A stretch of DNA of 64,000 bases from Mycobacterium kansasii ATCC 12478. GTDB lineage: Bacteria > Actinomycetota > Actinomycetes > Mycobacteriales > Mycobacteriaceae. Numbering within the stretch: position 1 is the stretch's first letter; each line of letters starts with the position of its first letter. Shown here one piece after another: positions 25,594 through 34,648 of the stretch. The notes beneath the pieces are model-generated. The model was given only the letters and a program-made list of their open reading frames with translations. It was not told the DNA's origin and made no database searches. The translations under genes were made by a program, and so were the position numbers. The DNA lies in NCBI RefSeq assembly GCF_000157895.3, contig NC_022663.1, positions 2,914,001-2,978,000 of the forward strand, written 5' to 3'.

Positions 25594-26037
25594 TCAGACC
25601 CCCGGCATACCTGGCGCCCCCGGCGCACCGGGCATACCCGGCATACCTGGCGCCCCCGGTGCACCGGGCATACCCGGCATACCTGGCGCCCCCGGCGCAC
25701 CGGGCATACCCGGCGCCCCCGGCGGCGCCGGCGGGCGCATCGCCCCGGCCAATGCTCCCAGCCGTTCCTGCGCCATCTTCGTCACCTGCTGCGACGCATC
25801 GCGCATCGCACCGACGATCAGGTCCTGCAAGGTCTCGATGTCGTTGGGGTCGACGACCTTGGGGTCGATCGTCACACCGATCACCTCGCCGCTGCCTTTG
25901 ACACGAACCTGGACCAAGCCACCACCGGCTTGGCCGTGCACCTCAGAGTTGGCCAGTTGGTGCTGGGCTTCCAGTAGCTTCTGCTGCATCTGCTGCGCCT
26001 GGGCCAGCAGTGCCGACATATCGCCTCCAGGTTGCAT
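25594..26037 (-). CDS. ebfC: YbaB/EbfC nucleoid-associated protein with collagen-like tail
   Basis: The first 100 residues match YbaB/EbfC DNA-binding proteins: the coiled segment ALLAQAQQMQQKLLEAQHQL, the sheet GLVQVRVKGSGEVIGVTIDP and the helix DLIVGAMRDASQQ. They form dimers that bind DNA as tweezers. The last about 45 residues are Gly-X-Y triplets (GAPGMPGAPGAPGMPGMPG type), a collagen-like tail made by a 36-bp repeat. The ATG at 26037 is the family start. The gene precedes recR in an operon. Confidence 0.92.
   Translation of the reverse strand: MQPGGDMSALLAQAQQMQQKLLEAQHQLANSEVHGQAGGGLVQVRVKGSGEVIGVTIDPKVVDPNDIETLQDLIVGAMRDASQQVTKMAQERLGALAGAMRPPAPPGAPGMPGAPGAPGMPGMPGAPGAPGMPGMPGAPGAPGMPGV
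25605..25712 (-). repeat. Three 36-bp tandem repeats in the ebfC 3' end
   Basis: Units at 25605-25640, 25641-25676 and 25677-25712 are identical except for one C/T difference in the second. Each encodes GMPGAPGAPGMP-like residues on the minus strand. The near identity means recent expansion and likely copy-number variation between strains. Confidence 0.9.
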
Positions 26038-26135
26038 GACAGTCCCCTCGCATCTTGGTCTCGAGTTGGTTTCGCCTGCGGTTGTCGGGCGATTCGAAAC
26101 ATTCAGCCTAGACCGCGCCACGTTAGCTTTGCGCA

Positions 26136-26903
26136 GTGGACGTACGAGTAGGCCTGCGTGTCGGGATCGCCTTCCTGCTCAGCGGGGTCATCGGAATACT
26201 CACCGGGGCCTGGTCGCCACCGAGGGCGACTGCCGCCCCCGCCACTGTCGCCGGCATGGTCGTATTCATCGACCCCGGCCACAACGGGGCCAACGACGCG
26301 TCGATCGGGCGCCAGGTACCCACGGGTCGCGGTGGCACCAAGGATTGCCAAGCCAGCGGAACGTCGACCAACAGCGGCTATCCGGAACACACCTTCACCT
26401 GGGACACGGCGCTGCGGCTCCGGGCCGCGCTCAACGCGCTGGGGGTGCGCACCGCCATGTCGCGCGGCAACGACAACGCGCTGGGGCCGTGCGTCGACGA
26501 GCGGGCCAACATGGCCAACGCCCTGCGCCCCAACGCGGTCGTCAGCCTGCACGCCGACGGCGGGCCGGCCACCGGCCGCGGCTTCCACGTCAACTACTCC
26601 GCGCCGCCACTGAATGCGACCCAGGCCGGACCCTCGGTGCAGTTCGCCAAGGTGATGCGAGACCAGCTTCAGGCCTCGGGCATTCCACCGGCCAACTACA
26701 TCGGCCAGGACGGCCTGTACGGACGTTCCGACCTGGCGGGCCTGAACCTGGCGCAGTATCCGTCGATCCTGGTCGAGCTGGGCAACATGAAGAACCCGGC
26801 GGACTCGGCGCTGATCGAATCCGCCGAGGGCCGGCAAAAGTACGCCAACGCGCTGGTCCGCGGCATCGCAGGTTTCCTGGCCGCCCAAAGCCAGGCGCGT
26901 TAG
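26136..26903 (+). CDS. Zinc N-acetylmuramoyl-L-alanine amidase (Rv3717 homologue, Ami1)
   Basis: The enzyme cleaves the bond between N-acetylmuramic acid and the peptide stem in the cell wall. The 255-residue protein has a signal peptide (hydrophobic residues 8-25, cut near ATAAP) and an Amidase_3 domain with zinc ligands His49 (FIDPGHNG), Glu84 (GYPEHTFTW) and His139 (VSLHADGG), plus catalytic Glu214 (ILVELGNMKN). It lacks a separate wall-binding domain. The stop overlaps that of the convergent Rv3718c homologue. Confidence 0.93.
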   Translation: MDVRVGLRVGIAFLLSGVIGILTGAWSPPRATAAPATVAGMVVFIDPGHNGANDASIGRQVPTGRGGTKDCQASGTSTNSGYPEHTFTWDTALRLRAALNALGVRTAMSRGNDNALGPCVDERANMANALRPNAVVSLHADGGPATGRGFHVNYSAPPLNATQAGPSVQFAKVMRDQLQASGIPPANYIGQDGLYGRSDLAGLNLAQYPSILVELGNMKNPADSALIESAEGRQKYANALVRGIAGFLAAQSQAR

Positions 26904-27337
26904 CCCTCCAGCTGCTTCTTCAGGTTGGCCAGTACCTCGCCCTGAATCCGCTTCAAGCCCAGCGGCGCAAACGTCTTTTCGAAGAAGCCCTTGACGCCCC
27001 CGGCGCCGTTCCAGGCGGTCTTGACGGTGACGCTGCAGCCCGGTCCCGCGGGAGCCACCGTCCAATTGGTGATCATGGACGAGTTCGCGTCCTTCTCGAT
27101 CACCGTGTGGCCCGCGACGTCAACGCTGACCTGTACATTGCGCACTCGGGATTTGGTCGCCTGCAGCCGCCACTTCGCGACCGTGCCCTGCCCCTGGCCG
27201 CCCTCGAGCACCTCGTACTCGCTGTACTGCGGAGAGAGGATTTTCGGGCGGACGTTCCGGTAATCGGCCACTGCGTCGAGTGCGGCCGCGGGCTCAGCAT
27301 TGATCAAGATCGTGCTGGCTGCGCTCACCTGTGCCAT
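26900..27337 (-). CDS. SRPBCC/START-like lipid-binding protein (Rv3718c homologue)
   Basis: The 145-residue protein fits the polyketide cyclase/SRPBCC fold: an N-terminal strand (STILINAEPAAALDAVADYRN), a central beta-sheet, and a long C-terminal helix (KGFFEKTFAPLGLKRIQGEVLANLKKQL). Such proteins bind hydrophobic ligands in a deep pocket; the ligand is unknown. The ATG at 27337 gives the family start. It is divergent from the Rv3719 homologue. Confidence 0.85.
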   Translation of the reverse strand: MAQVSAASTILINAEPAAALDAVADYRNVRPKILSPQYSEYEVLEGGQGQGTVAKWRLQATKSRVRNVQVSVDVAGHTVIEKDANSSMITNWTVAPAGPGCSVTVKTAWNGAGGVKGFFEKTFAPLGLKRIQGEVLANLKKQLEG

Positions 27338-27418
27338 CAGGCGCAACTCCTTTGCCACTATCCGTATCGAGCCCGCGCGCGGATGCAGGGGCCGTGGTCG
27401 GTGACTACGATATATGTG

Positions 27419-28795
27419 ATGCCCGCCCGTGAATCTGCGCTGTCCACCTACACATCGGGCGTCGAGCGATTGCTGGCGAGCTATCGTTGCATTCCGGCAA
27501 CCGCCACCGTCCGGTTGGCCAAGCCCACCTCAAATCTGTTCCGCGCCCGCACCAAACGCGATGCCCCCGGCCTGGATACCTCCGGACTGACCGGCGTCAT
27601 CGGTGTGGATCCCGATGCCCGCACCGCCGACGTGGCAGGCATGTGCACGTACGAGGACCTGGTCGCGGCGACGTTGCGTTACGGCCTGTCGCCGCTGGTA
27701 GTTCCGCAACTGAAGACCATCACCCTCGGCGGGGCGGTCACCGGCCTGGGCATCGAGTCGGCATCGTTTCGCAATGGCCTGCCGCACGAGTCGGTGCTGG
27801 AAATGGACATTCTCACCGGCGCCGGCGAATTGCTCACCGCATCCCCCGACCAGCACGCCGACCTGTACCGCACATTTCCGAATTCCTATGGGACACTGGG
27901 ATATTCGACCCGCCTGCGAATCGAGCTGGAGCCGGTCAAACCCTTTGTGGCGTTGCGGCACATCCGATTCCACTCATTGGCCGAGATGATCGCGGCGATG
28001 GAACGCATTGTCGACACCCACGGACTCGACGGAGTCCCGGTGGATTACCTCGACGGAGTAGTCTTCGGCGCCGACGAGAGCTACCTGTGCGTGGGCGTGC
28101 GGACGACGACTCCGGGCCCAGTCAGCGACTACACCGGACAAGACATCTACTACCGGTCCATCCGGCATGGGACCGGAGTCAGAGAGGACCGGTTGACCAT
28201 CCACGACTACTTCTGGCGCTGGGACACCGACTGGTTCTGGTGTTCCCGCGCGTTCGGCGCGCAGAACCCCCGGCTGCGGCGCTGGTGGCCGCGCCGCTAC
28301 CGGCGCAGCAGCGTCTACTGGAAGCTGGTGGCGGTCGATCAGCGCTTCGGAATCGCCGACCGGATCGAGAAGCGCAGGGGACGTCCGGCGCGCGAGCGGG
28401 TCGTGCAAGACGTCGAGGTGCCCATCGGGCGCACCGGCGAATTCCTGGAATGGTTCCTAGGCAATGTGCCGATCACACCAATCTGGGTGTGCCCATTGCG
28501 GCTACGCCACCCGAGCGGGTGGCCGCTGTACCCGATCCAGCCGGATCGCACCTACGTCAATATCGGGTTCTGGTCATCGGTGCCGGTAGGTGCCACCGAG
28601 GGCGCGACGAACCGGGCGATCGAGGCGAAGGTGAGCGAACTCGACGGCCACAAGTCGCTTTACTCCGACAGCTACTACACCCGCGAGGAGTTTGACGAGC
28701 TCTACGGCGGGGAGTCTTACAGCACCGAGAAAAAGATCTACGACCCGGACTCGCGTCTACTCGACCTCTACGCAAAGGCGGTACAACGACGATGA
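27419..28795 (+). CDS. FAD-binding oxidoreductase (Rv3719 homologue)
   Basis: The 458-residue protein is an FAD_binding_4 (VAO/DHCR24-like) enzyme. The flavin domain contains GVIGVDPDARTADVAGMCTYEDL and PQLKTITLGGAVTGLGIES; the C-terminal part is Trp/Arg rich (FWRWDTDWFWCSRAFGAQNP). Its ATG lies inside a much longer open frame that is not coding upstream. The stop overlaps the start of the cyclopropane-synthase-like gene by 4 bases (ATGA). In the related tuberculostearate pathway a similar flavoprotein reduces the methylene lipid made by a methyltransferase partner, which may apply here. Confidence 0.88.
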   Translation: MPARESALSTYTSGVERLLASYRCIPATATVRLAKPTSNLFRARTKRDAPGLDTSGLTGVIGVDPDARTADVAGMCTYEDLVAATLRYGLSPLVVPQLKTITLGGAVTGLGIESASFRNGLPHESVLEMDILTGAGELLTASPDQHADLYRTFPNSYGTLGYSTRLRIELEPVKPFVALRHIRFHSLAEMIAAMERIVDTHGLDGVPVDYLDGVVFGADESYLCVGVRTTTPGPVSDYTGQDIYYRSIRHGTGVREDRLTIHDYFWRWDTDWFWCSRAFGAQNPRLRRWWPRRYRRSSVYWKLVAVDQRFGIADRIEKRRGRPARERVVQDVEVPIGRTGEFLEWFLGNVPITPIWVCPLRLRHPSGWPLYPIQPDRTYVNIGFWSSVPVGATEGATNRAIEAKVSELDGHKSLYSDSYYTREEFDELYGGESYSTEKKIYDPDSRLLDLYAKAVQRR

Positions 28796-30105
28796 CAACG
28801 ATCAAGGAGGCCAGCCGTCCCACAGCGGGGGGCAAGCTGACCATGGCCGAAATCCTGGCGATTTTCACCGCTCCCGGACAGCAGCCGCTCAAGTTCGCCG
28901 CCTATGACGGCAGCACTGCCGGACGTGCCGACGCGGCGCTGGGTCTGGAACTCACGTCACCACGCGGCATCACCTACCTGGCGACGGCCCCGGGTGAACT
29001 GGGTCTGGCCCGCGCCTACGTATCGGGTGACCTGCAGACTCGGGGCGTCCATCCCGGCGACCCGTATCAGCTGCTCAAAGCGCTGACCGACCGGGTGCAA
29101 TTCAAGCGGCCGTCGCCGCGGGTGCTGGCCAATGTCGTGCGCTCGATCGGTGTGGAGAACCTGCTGCCGGTCGCGCCGCCGCCGCAGGAGGCGCCGCCCC
29201 GGTGGCGCCGGCTGGCCGAAGGCCTGCTGCACAGCAGGTCCCGTGACGCCGAAGCCATCCACCACCACTACGACGTCTCCAACACCTTCTACGAATGGGT
29301 GCTCGGCCCGTCGATGACCTACACCTGCGCGGTCTACCCGAACGCCGACGCGACGCTGGAAGAGGCTCAGGAGAACAAATACCGGCTGATCTTCGAGAAG
29401 CTGCGGCTACAACCGGGCGACCGGCTGCTCGACGTAGGGTGCGGCTGGGGCGGCATGGTGCGTTACGCAGCACGGCGAGGGGTCCATGTGTTGGGCGCCA
29501 CGCTGTCCGCCGAGCAGGCCAAGTGGGCGCAACAAGCGATCCAAGACGACGGCCTCACCGACGTTGCCGAAGTGCGGCACTGCGACTACCGCGACGTGAC
29601 CGAGACCGGATTCGACGCGGTCTCCTCGATCGGCCTCACCGAGCACATCGGCGTCCGGAACTATCCCGCCTACTTCGGCTTCCTCAAGTCGAAGTTGCGC
29701 ACCGGCGGCCTGCTGCTCAACCACTGCATCACCCGTCACGACAACAAGTCGGCCCCATTCGCGGGCGGGTTCACCGACCGCTACGTCTTCCCCGACGGGG
29801 AACTGGCGGGCTCGGGACGCATCATCACCGACATCCAGAACGCCGGTTTCGAGGTGCTGCACGAGGAGAACTTCCGGCATCACTACGCGATGACGCTGCG
29901 CGACTGGTGCCGCAACCTCGTCGACCACTGGGAGGAGGCCGTCGCCGAGGTCGGACTGCCCACCGCCAAAGTATGGGGTCTGTACATGGCTGCATCGCGA
30001 GTGGCGTTCGAACACAACAACATTCAGCTGCATCACGTGCTGGCCGCCAATGTGGACCCGTGGGGCGAGGACGACCTGCCGCTGCGGCCCTGGTGGACTC
30101 CTTAG
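28792..30105 (+). CDS. Cyclopropane-fatty-acyl-phospholipid synthase-like methyltransferase (Rv3720 homologue)
   Basis: The 437-residue protein has a CFA-synthase layout: an N-terminal lipid-binding domain, then EAIHHHYDVSNTFYEWVLGPSM (about 145-165), and SAM motif I LLDVGCGWGGMVRYAA (about 210-225), with SSIGLTEHIGVRNY further on. These enzymes methylate a double bond in an acyl chain of phospholipid. Translational coupling to the flavoprotein gene suggests methyl or methylene addition followed by reduction. It is distinct from the mycolic-acid CmaA/MmaA group. Confidence 0.88.
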   Translation: MTTIKEASRPTAGGKLTMAEILAIFTAPGQQPLKFAAYDGSTAGRADAALGLELTSPRGITYLATAPGELGLARAYVSGDLQTRGVHPGDPYQLLKALTDRVQFKRPSPRVLANVVRSIGVENLLPVAPPPQEAPPRWRRLAEGLLHSRSRDAEAIHHHYDVSNTFYEWVLGPSMTYTCAVYPNADATLEEAQENKYRLIFEKLRLQPGDRLLDVGCGWGGMVRYAARRGVHVLGATLSAEQAKWAQQAIQDDGLTDVAEVRHCDYRDVTETGFDAVSSIGLTEHIGVRNYPAYFGFLKSKLRTGGLLLNHCITRHDNKSAPFAGGFTDRYVFPDGELAGSGRIITDIQNAGFEVLHEENFRHHYAMTLRDWCRNLVDHWEEAVAEVGLPTAKVWGLYMAASRVAFEHNNIQLHHVLAANVDPWGEDDLPLRPWWTP

Positions 30106-30117
30106 CGTGATCAGTCG

Positions 30118-31914
30118 CTAGTCGATAGGGCGGGCACCCAGTTCGCTGCGCAGCAGCTCGAGTGCCGCCTCTTCGGGGTCGCGGCGCGGCTCCGAGGGGT
30201 TATTGCGGCTGGCTTCCGCGAGCATACTTTCCTCTTCGTCTTCCCTGGGCTGAGCTGAATCAATTTCTGGCACAACCTCTTCCGCTTTTGCGGGCACCGA
30301 GGCCGCGACGGGCTCGGGTCCGCCCACCTCGCAGCGCACTCGCCAGGCGACCCCCAGTGCGTCTTTGAGTGCCTCGGCGATGACGTCGGCATTGCGCTGT
30401 TCGGACAAGCGCCGGGCCAGCGGCGCCGAATCGTGGGTCAGTACCAGCGTGTCGCCCTCCAGCGCGCGAACGGTGGCCCCCGCCAGCATCACCTCGGTGG
30501 TGCGGCTGCGCTGGCGCACCTTGTCGCGCACCGTCGGCCACATGGTACGAACGGCGGCTGCGTTGAGTTCGCTTGGCGCCGCGGCTGGTTCGGGAGCCGG
30601 CTCGAGCGCTGCCGGACGGCGCGCGGTGTCCGCTTGACCCCGCGGCGGTGCCGCAGAATCCGCCGGGCGCGCGGGCGTTGCCCGCGGCGGGGCCGCGGTG
30701 TCCGCTTGACCCCGCGGCGGCATCGCAGTGTCCGGTGTCTCTGCAGCGGCCGGAAGCGACATGGCCAACCGAGTTTCGATCCGCTCGACACGTTGGAGCA
30801 ACGCGGATTCGGCGTCACTGGCCGACGGCAGAAGCAGCCGCGCGCAAATCACTTCCAGGAGCAGGCGCGGCGCGGTCGCGCCGCGCATCTCGCCCAGACC
30901 GGCCTGAACCACCTCGGCGTAGCGGGTCAGGGTCGCCGGCCCGATGCGGGCCGCCTGATCCCGCATCCGGTCCAGCACGTCTTCCGGGGCATCCACCACG
31001 CCACGCGATACCGCGTCCGGAACCGCTTGCAGGACAAGGAGATCGCGGAATCGCTCCAGCAGATCGGTGGCGAAACGGCGCGGGTCATGTCCGGCGTCGA
31101 TCACCGATTCGACCGCCCCGAACAGTGCCGCCGCGTCGCCCGCGGCCAGTGCGTCGACCGCGTCGTCGATCAACGCCACATCGGTGGCGCCCAGCAGCCC
31201 CAGCGCTCGGCGGTAGGTCACGTGATCGCCTTCGGAGCCGGCCACCAACTGGTCCAGCACCGACAGCGTGTCTCGCGGGGAGCCGCCGCCGGCCCGGATC
31301 ACCAGCGGGTACACCGCATCGTCGATGACGACGCCCTCTTGCTCACAGATTCGCCCGATCAGCCCGCGCATGGTGCGCGGCGGCAGCAACCGGAACGGGT
31401 AGTGATGGGTGCGCGACCGAATGGTGGGCAACACCTTTTCCGGTTCGGTGGTGGCGAAGATGAAGATCAGGTGCTCGGGAGGCTCCTCGACGATCTTGAG
31501 CAGCGCATTGAAACCGGCGGTGGTCACCATGTGCGCCTCGTCGACGATGAACACCCGGTACCGCGATTGCGCCGGCGCGTAGAACGCGCGGTCGCGTAGC
31601 TCTCGGGTGTCGTCCACGCCGCCGTGACTGGCCGCGTCGAGCTCGACCACGTCGATGCTGCCGGGCGCGTTGGGCGCCAGCGCCAGGCAGGACTCACAGA
31701 CGCCGCACGGCGTGGCCGTCGGGCCCTGCGCACAGTTCAAGGAGCGCGCCAGAATGCGCGCTGACGACGTCTTACCGCACCCGCGCGGCCCGGAGAACAG
31801 GTACGCGTGGTTGATCCGGCCGGCTTCCAGGGCGATGGACAGCGGTTCGGTGACGTGTTCCTGCCCCACCACCTCGGCGAAGGTTGCCGGTCGATACTTG
31901 CGGTAGAGAGCCAC
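30118..31914 (-). CDS. dnaZX: DNA polymerase III gamma/tau subunit
   Basis: This clamp-loader subunit opens the beta clamp for the replicative polymerase. The 598-residue protein has an AAA+ domain with Walker A FSGPRGCGKTSSARILA (about residues 38-54), a zinc module (cysteines in LNCAQGPTATPCGVCESC), Walker B VFIVDEAHM, and sensor 1 FIFATTEP. The rest is a collar domain and a long low-complexity linker with PPRGQADTA repeats, then the tau-like C-terminal domain. It starts with GTG. No slippery heptamer was evident, so a single product is likely. Confidence 0.95.
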   Translation of the reverse strand: MALYRKYRPATFAEVVGQEHVTEPLSIALEAGRINHAYLFSGPRGCGKTSSARILARSLNCAQGPTATPCGVCESCLALAPNAPGSIDVVELDAASHGGVDDTRELRDRAFYAPAQSRYRVFIVDEAHMVTTAGFNALLKIVEEPPEHLIFIFATTEPEKVLPTIRSRTHHYPFRLLPPRTMRGLIGRICEQEGVVIDDAVYPLVIRAGGGSPRDTLSVLDQLVAGSEGDHVTYRRALGLLGATDVALIDDAVDALAAGDAAALFGAVESVIDAGHDPRRFATDLLERFRDLLVLQAVPDAVSRGVVDAPEDVLDRMRDQAARIGPATLTRYAEVVQAGLGEMRGATAPRLLLEVICARLLLPSASDAESALLQRVERIETRLAMSLPAAAETPDTAMPPRGQADTAAPPRATPARPADSAAPPRGQADTARRPAALEPAPEPAAAPSELNAAAVRTMWPTVRDKVRQRSRTTEVMLAGATVRALEGDTLVLTHDSAPLARRLSEQRNADVIAEALKDALGVAWRVRCEVGGPEPVAASVPAKAEEVVPEIDSAQPREDEEESMLAEASRNNPSEPRRDPEEAALELLRSELGARPID

Positions 31915-32068
31915 GGTCAGCAGGCTACTCAGCTTGGGTGACTAGCGCCCGGCTGGGCATCGAGTGTGCTTTCACGGCATCGAGGGTGCACACCGGGCGG
32001 GATTTTCGCTGTCATGGCCGCCATGGACGCACAGCGGAAGCCCTGAGCGCACCGTCGACAACGTTGCG

Positions 32069-33349
32069 CTAGCTGCGAGCCAACAGCGCCTCGGTGGCAG
32101 CCAGCAATGCGCAGGTAGCCAGCCCGTCGACCGCGTTGCGCAGGTCGGGAAGCGACGGGAACGTGGGCGCGATCCGGATGTTCTTGTCGTCGGGATCCTT
32201 TCGATACGGGAACGACGCACCCGCTTCGGTGACCGCGATTCCGGCGTCCTTGGCCAACGCCACGGTGCGTCGGGCCGTTCCCGGCAGCACGTCGAGGCTG
32301 ATGAAATAGCCGCCCTTGGGCTCCGTCCAGGACGCGATCTTGGAATCCCGGAGCCGCTGATCCAGGATCTCCAGCGCCAACTCGAACTTGGGCGCCAGTA
32401 TCTGCTGGTGGCGCAGCATGTGCAGGCGCACACCGTCGGCGTCGCCGAAAAACCGCAGATGCCGTAGCTGGTTGACCTTGTCCGGGCCGATCGATTTCTT
32501 CCCGGCATATTGCAGATACCATGCGATGTTGCCCAGCGACCCGCCGAAGAAGCTGACACCAGCTCCGGCGAAGGTGATCTTCGACGTGGACGCGAAGACG
32601 TACGGCCGGTGCGGGTTGCCGGCCTTGGCGGCCAGTCCCAACACGTCGACCTGGCGGATGAAGTCATGGGTGAGGGTGTGCACCGCGTAGGCGTTGTCCC
32701 AGAACAAGCGGAAGTCGGGCGCCGCCGTGCGCATCAGGGCCAGCCGGCGAACGGTTTCCCAGGAATAGGTGACACCGGTGGGGTTGCCGAACACCGGCAC
32801 CGTCCACATGCCCTTGATCGCGGCATCGGCGGCGACCAATTCTTCGATCAGGTCGACGTCGGGGCCGTCGTCGAGGATCGGGACCGGGATCATTTCGACA
32901 CCCATCGTCTCGGTGATGGCGAAGTGCCGGTCATACCCGGGAACCGGACACAGGAACTTGACGCTCGGTTCGTCTTTCCACGGCCGAGGCGAATCGACGC
33001 CGCCGTAGAGCATCGAGAACGCGACCACGTCATGCATCAACTCCAGGCTGGAGTTGTTTCCCGCGATCAGGTTCTGCACCGGCATTCCGAGCAGCTCACC
33101 GAAGATGGCTCGCAGGGCCGGCAGGCCGTGCAGGCCGCCGTAGTTGCGGGTGTCGACGCCCTCCGGGTCGCGATAATCGTCTCCGGGCAGGCTCAGCAGC
33201 TGGTTGGACAGGTCGAGTTGCGCGGCGGACGGTTTGCCCCGGGTCAGATCCAGCGCCAGGTTCTTGGCCTGCAGCTCCGCGTAGGCCTGCTGATGGCGGT
33301 CATGCAGCGCTGCCAACTCGTCACGGTTGAGGGAATCGAACGACACCAT
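32069..33349 (-). CDS. Aspartate aminotransferase, Rv3722c type
   Basis: The 426-residue protein is a fold-type I PLP enzyme. The Schiff-base lysine is Lys257 in VFASTSKITFAGAG; the cofactor-stacking and ring contacts are in FGNPTGVTYS and RLFWDNAYAVH (Asp218). Rv3722c in M. tuberculosis is the primary aspartate aminotransferase, transferring nitrogen from glutamate to oxaloacetate, and the alignment by eye is near continuous. The ATG at 33349 is preceded by the ffs/tRNA region. The gene likely has its own promoter within 33350-33436. Confidence 0.93.
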   Translation of the reverse strand: MVSFDSLNRDELAALHDRHQQAYAELQAKNLALDLTRGKPSAAQLDLSNQLLSLPGDDYRDPEGVDTRNYGGLHGLPALRAIFGELLGMPVQNLIAGNNSSLELMHDVVAFSMLYGGVDSPRPWKDEPSVKFLCPVPGYDRHFAITETMGVEMIPVPILDDGPDVDLIEELVAADAAIKGMWTVPVFGNPTGVTYSWETVRRLALMRTAAPDFRLFWDNAYAVHTLTHDFIRQVDVLGLAAKAGNPHRPYVFASTSKITFAGAGVSFFGGSLGNIAWYLQYAGKKSIGPDKVNQLRHLRFFGDADGVRLHMLRHQQILAPKFELALEILDQRLRDSKIASWTEPKGGYFISLDVLPGTARRTVALAKDAGIAVTEAGASFPYRKDPDDKNIRIAPTFPSLPDLRNAVDGLATCALLAATEALLARS

Positions 33350-33436
33350 GCGGCCCTTTCGCCATCAAACACCCTGAAAACCGTGACACCGTGGGTCATG
33401 CGGCAGGTCTTGATCGGGTTGCGTCACCCCTGACCA

Positions 33437-33529
33437 GAGGGGACCCCGCGCACCCGACAGAGCCCGTTGACCCTTGCTGCCTTCCGGCCCTGGGGGAGTT
33501 CACAGGATAGACGCCGCGCGGGGTCCAAC
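33437..33529 (-). ncRNA. ffs: Signal recognition particle RNA (4.5S type)
   Basis: On the minus strand the RNA carries the SRP apical motif CCGGAAGGCAGCAAGGG, including the GGAA loop and the A-rich symmetric internal loop that bind Ffh. The ends pair perfectly: 33441-33451 (GGACCCCGCGC) is complementary to 33516-33526. The ends are set from this helix and may be off by a few bases. It lies upstream of the Rv3722c homologue on the same strand. Confidence 0.9.
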
Positions 33530-33607
33530 GGCGAGTCTAGTACCCCGGCTGACGCGCTCGACGGCGGCCGCAGGACACCCGGCCCGTCCAGCGGCTACCA
33601 TGTCGGC

Positions 33608-33696
33608 GGAGGATTCGCCTAGTGGCCTATGGCGCTCGCCTGGAACGCGGGTTGGGTTAATAGCCCTCGCGGGTTCAAATCCCGCATCCTCCGCCA
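33608..33696 (+). tRNA. tRNA-Ser(GGA), CCA encoded
   Basis: The acceptor arms GGAGGAT (33608-33614) and ATCCTCC (33686-33692) pair. The anticodon loop CTGGAAC gives GGA, reading UCC serine. A long variable arm (GGTTGGGTTAATAGCCC region), as in class II tRNAs, precedes the T-arm GCGGGTTCAAATCCCGC. The 3' CCA is encoded. It sits in the opposite orientation to ffs, as in M. tuberculosis. Confidence 0.95.
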
Positions 33697-33786
33697 TGAG
33701 TCCGCAGCGCGGACACACACCGTGTGGGCCGGCCAGCTTGTGGGGCAACGTTAAGCTGACCAGTGCCAACCAGTATGAGGAGGCAT

Positions 33787-34647
33787 ATGCGCCGCAAGTG
33801 GGCCGTCGTTTGGCACGCGTCGTTTTCGATCGCCGCCGGCCTCCTCTACTTCTATTTCGTGTTGCCCCGCTGGTTCGAGCTGATGGGCGAGACCTCGCAC
33901 GCATTGGGAACGACGCTGCGGATCGTGGCGGGCGCGCTGATCGGCCTGGCCGCACTGCCGGTGGTGTTCACCCTGTTGCGCACTCGCAAGCCGGAACTCG
34001 GCACCCCGCAGCTCGCGCTGTCGATAAGAACCTGGTCGATCGTTGCCCATGTGCTGGCAGGCGTGTTGATCATCGGCACCGCGATCAGCGAGATCTGGCT
34101 CAGTCTGGACTCCGCGGGACAGTGGTTGTTCGGGATCTATGGGGCCGCCGCCGCCATCGGGGTGCTCGGGTTCTTCGCGTTCTACCTGTCGTTTGTCGCG
34201 GAATTGCCGCCGCCGCCACCGAAACCGCTCAAGCCGAAAGCGACCAAGCAGCGGCGCATTCGCCGCAAGAAGCCAGCTGAGACCGAAGAGGCCGAGACCG
34301 AAGAAGGCGAGGCCGAAGAAGGCGAGGCCGAAGAAGAGGCCGAGGCCGCTGAAACGACCGAAGCCGAAACCCCAGCAACCGAAGATGAGCCGGCCGAGCC
34401 GGAAACCCCGGAACCTACGGCTGAGGTTGAGCCGGAGGTAACGGCCGAAGAAGCACCCGCGACCGAAGAGACTGAAGAGACCAAAGAGCCCGAAGAGCTC
34501 GAAGAGACTGAAGAGACCAAAGAGCCCGAAGAGACTGAAGCCGCCGAGGAGCCGCGGAGCGCGATACGTAACCGCCGCCCGACCGGCAAGACGTCCCACC
34601 GCCGCCGGCGCACCCGCACCCGCGGCGGGGTCACGGTCGAGGATTAG
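33787..34647 (+). CDS. lucA: Lipid uptake coordinator LucA (Rv3723 homologue)
   Basis: LucA stabilises Mce1 and Mce4 subunits and thereby supports fatty acid and cholesterol import. The 286-residue protein has membrane spans in VVWHASFSIAAGLLYFYFVL, IVAGALIGLAALPVVFTLL, WSIVAHVLAGVLIIGTAI and GIYGAAAAIGVLGFFAFYL, then a cytoplasmic Pro-rich hinge, a long Glu/Thr-rich low-complexity tail (about residues 165-265), and a basic end. The acidic tail has ETKEPEE-type repeats and looks longer than in M. tuberculosis. A GAGGAGG ribosome site precedes the chosen ATG. Confidence 0.92.
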   Translation: MRRKWAVVWHASFSIAAGLLYFYFVLPRWFELMGETSHALGTTLRIVAGALIGLAALPVVFTLLRTRKPELGTPQLALSIRTWSIVAHVLAGVLIIGTAISEIWLSLDSAGQWLFGIYGAAAAIGVLGFFAFYLSFVAELPPPPPKPLKPKATKQRRIRRKKPAETEEAETEEGEAEEGEAEEEAEAAETTEAETPATEDEPAEPETPEPTAEVEPEVTAEEAPATEETEETKEPEELEETEETKEPEETEAAEEPRSAIRNRRPTGKTSHRRRRTRTRGGVTVED

Positions 34648-34648
34648 C

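Noticed and set aside
25271..27418. Long open frame joined to the start of the flavoprotein gene
   Set aside because: It runs antisense to recR, ebfC and Rv3718c and across Rv3717 in another frame. High GC creates long shadow frames, and the conserved protein starts at 27419.
30118..31914. Programmed frameshift in dnaZX
   Set aside because: No A-rich slippery heptamer with a downstream hairpin was seen.
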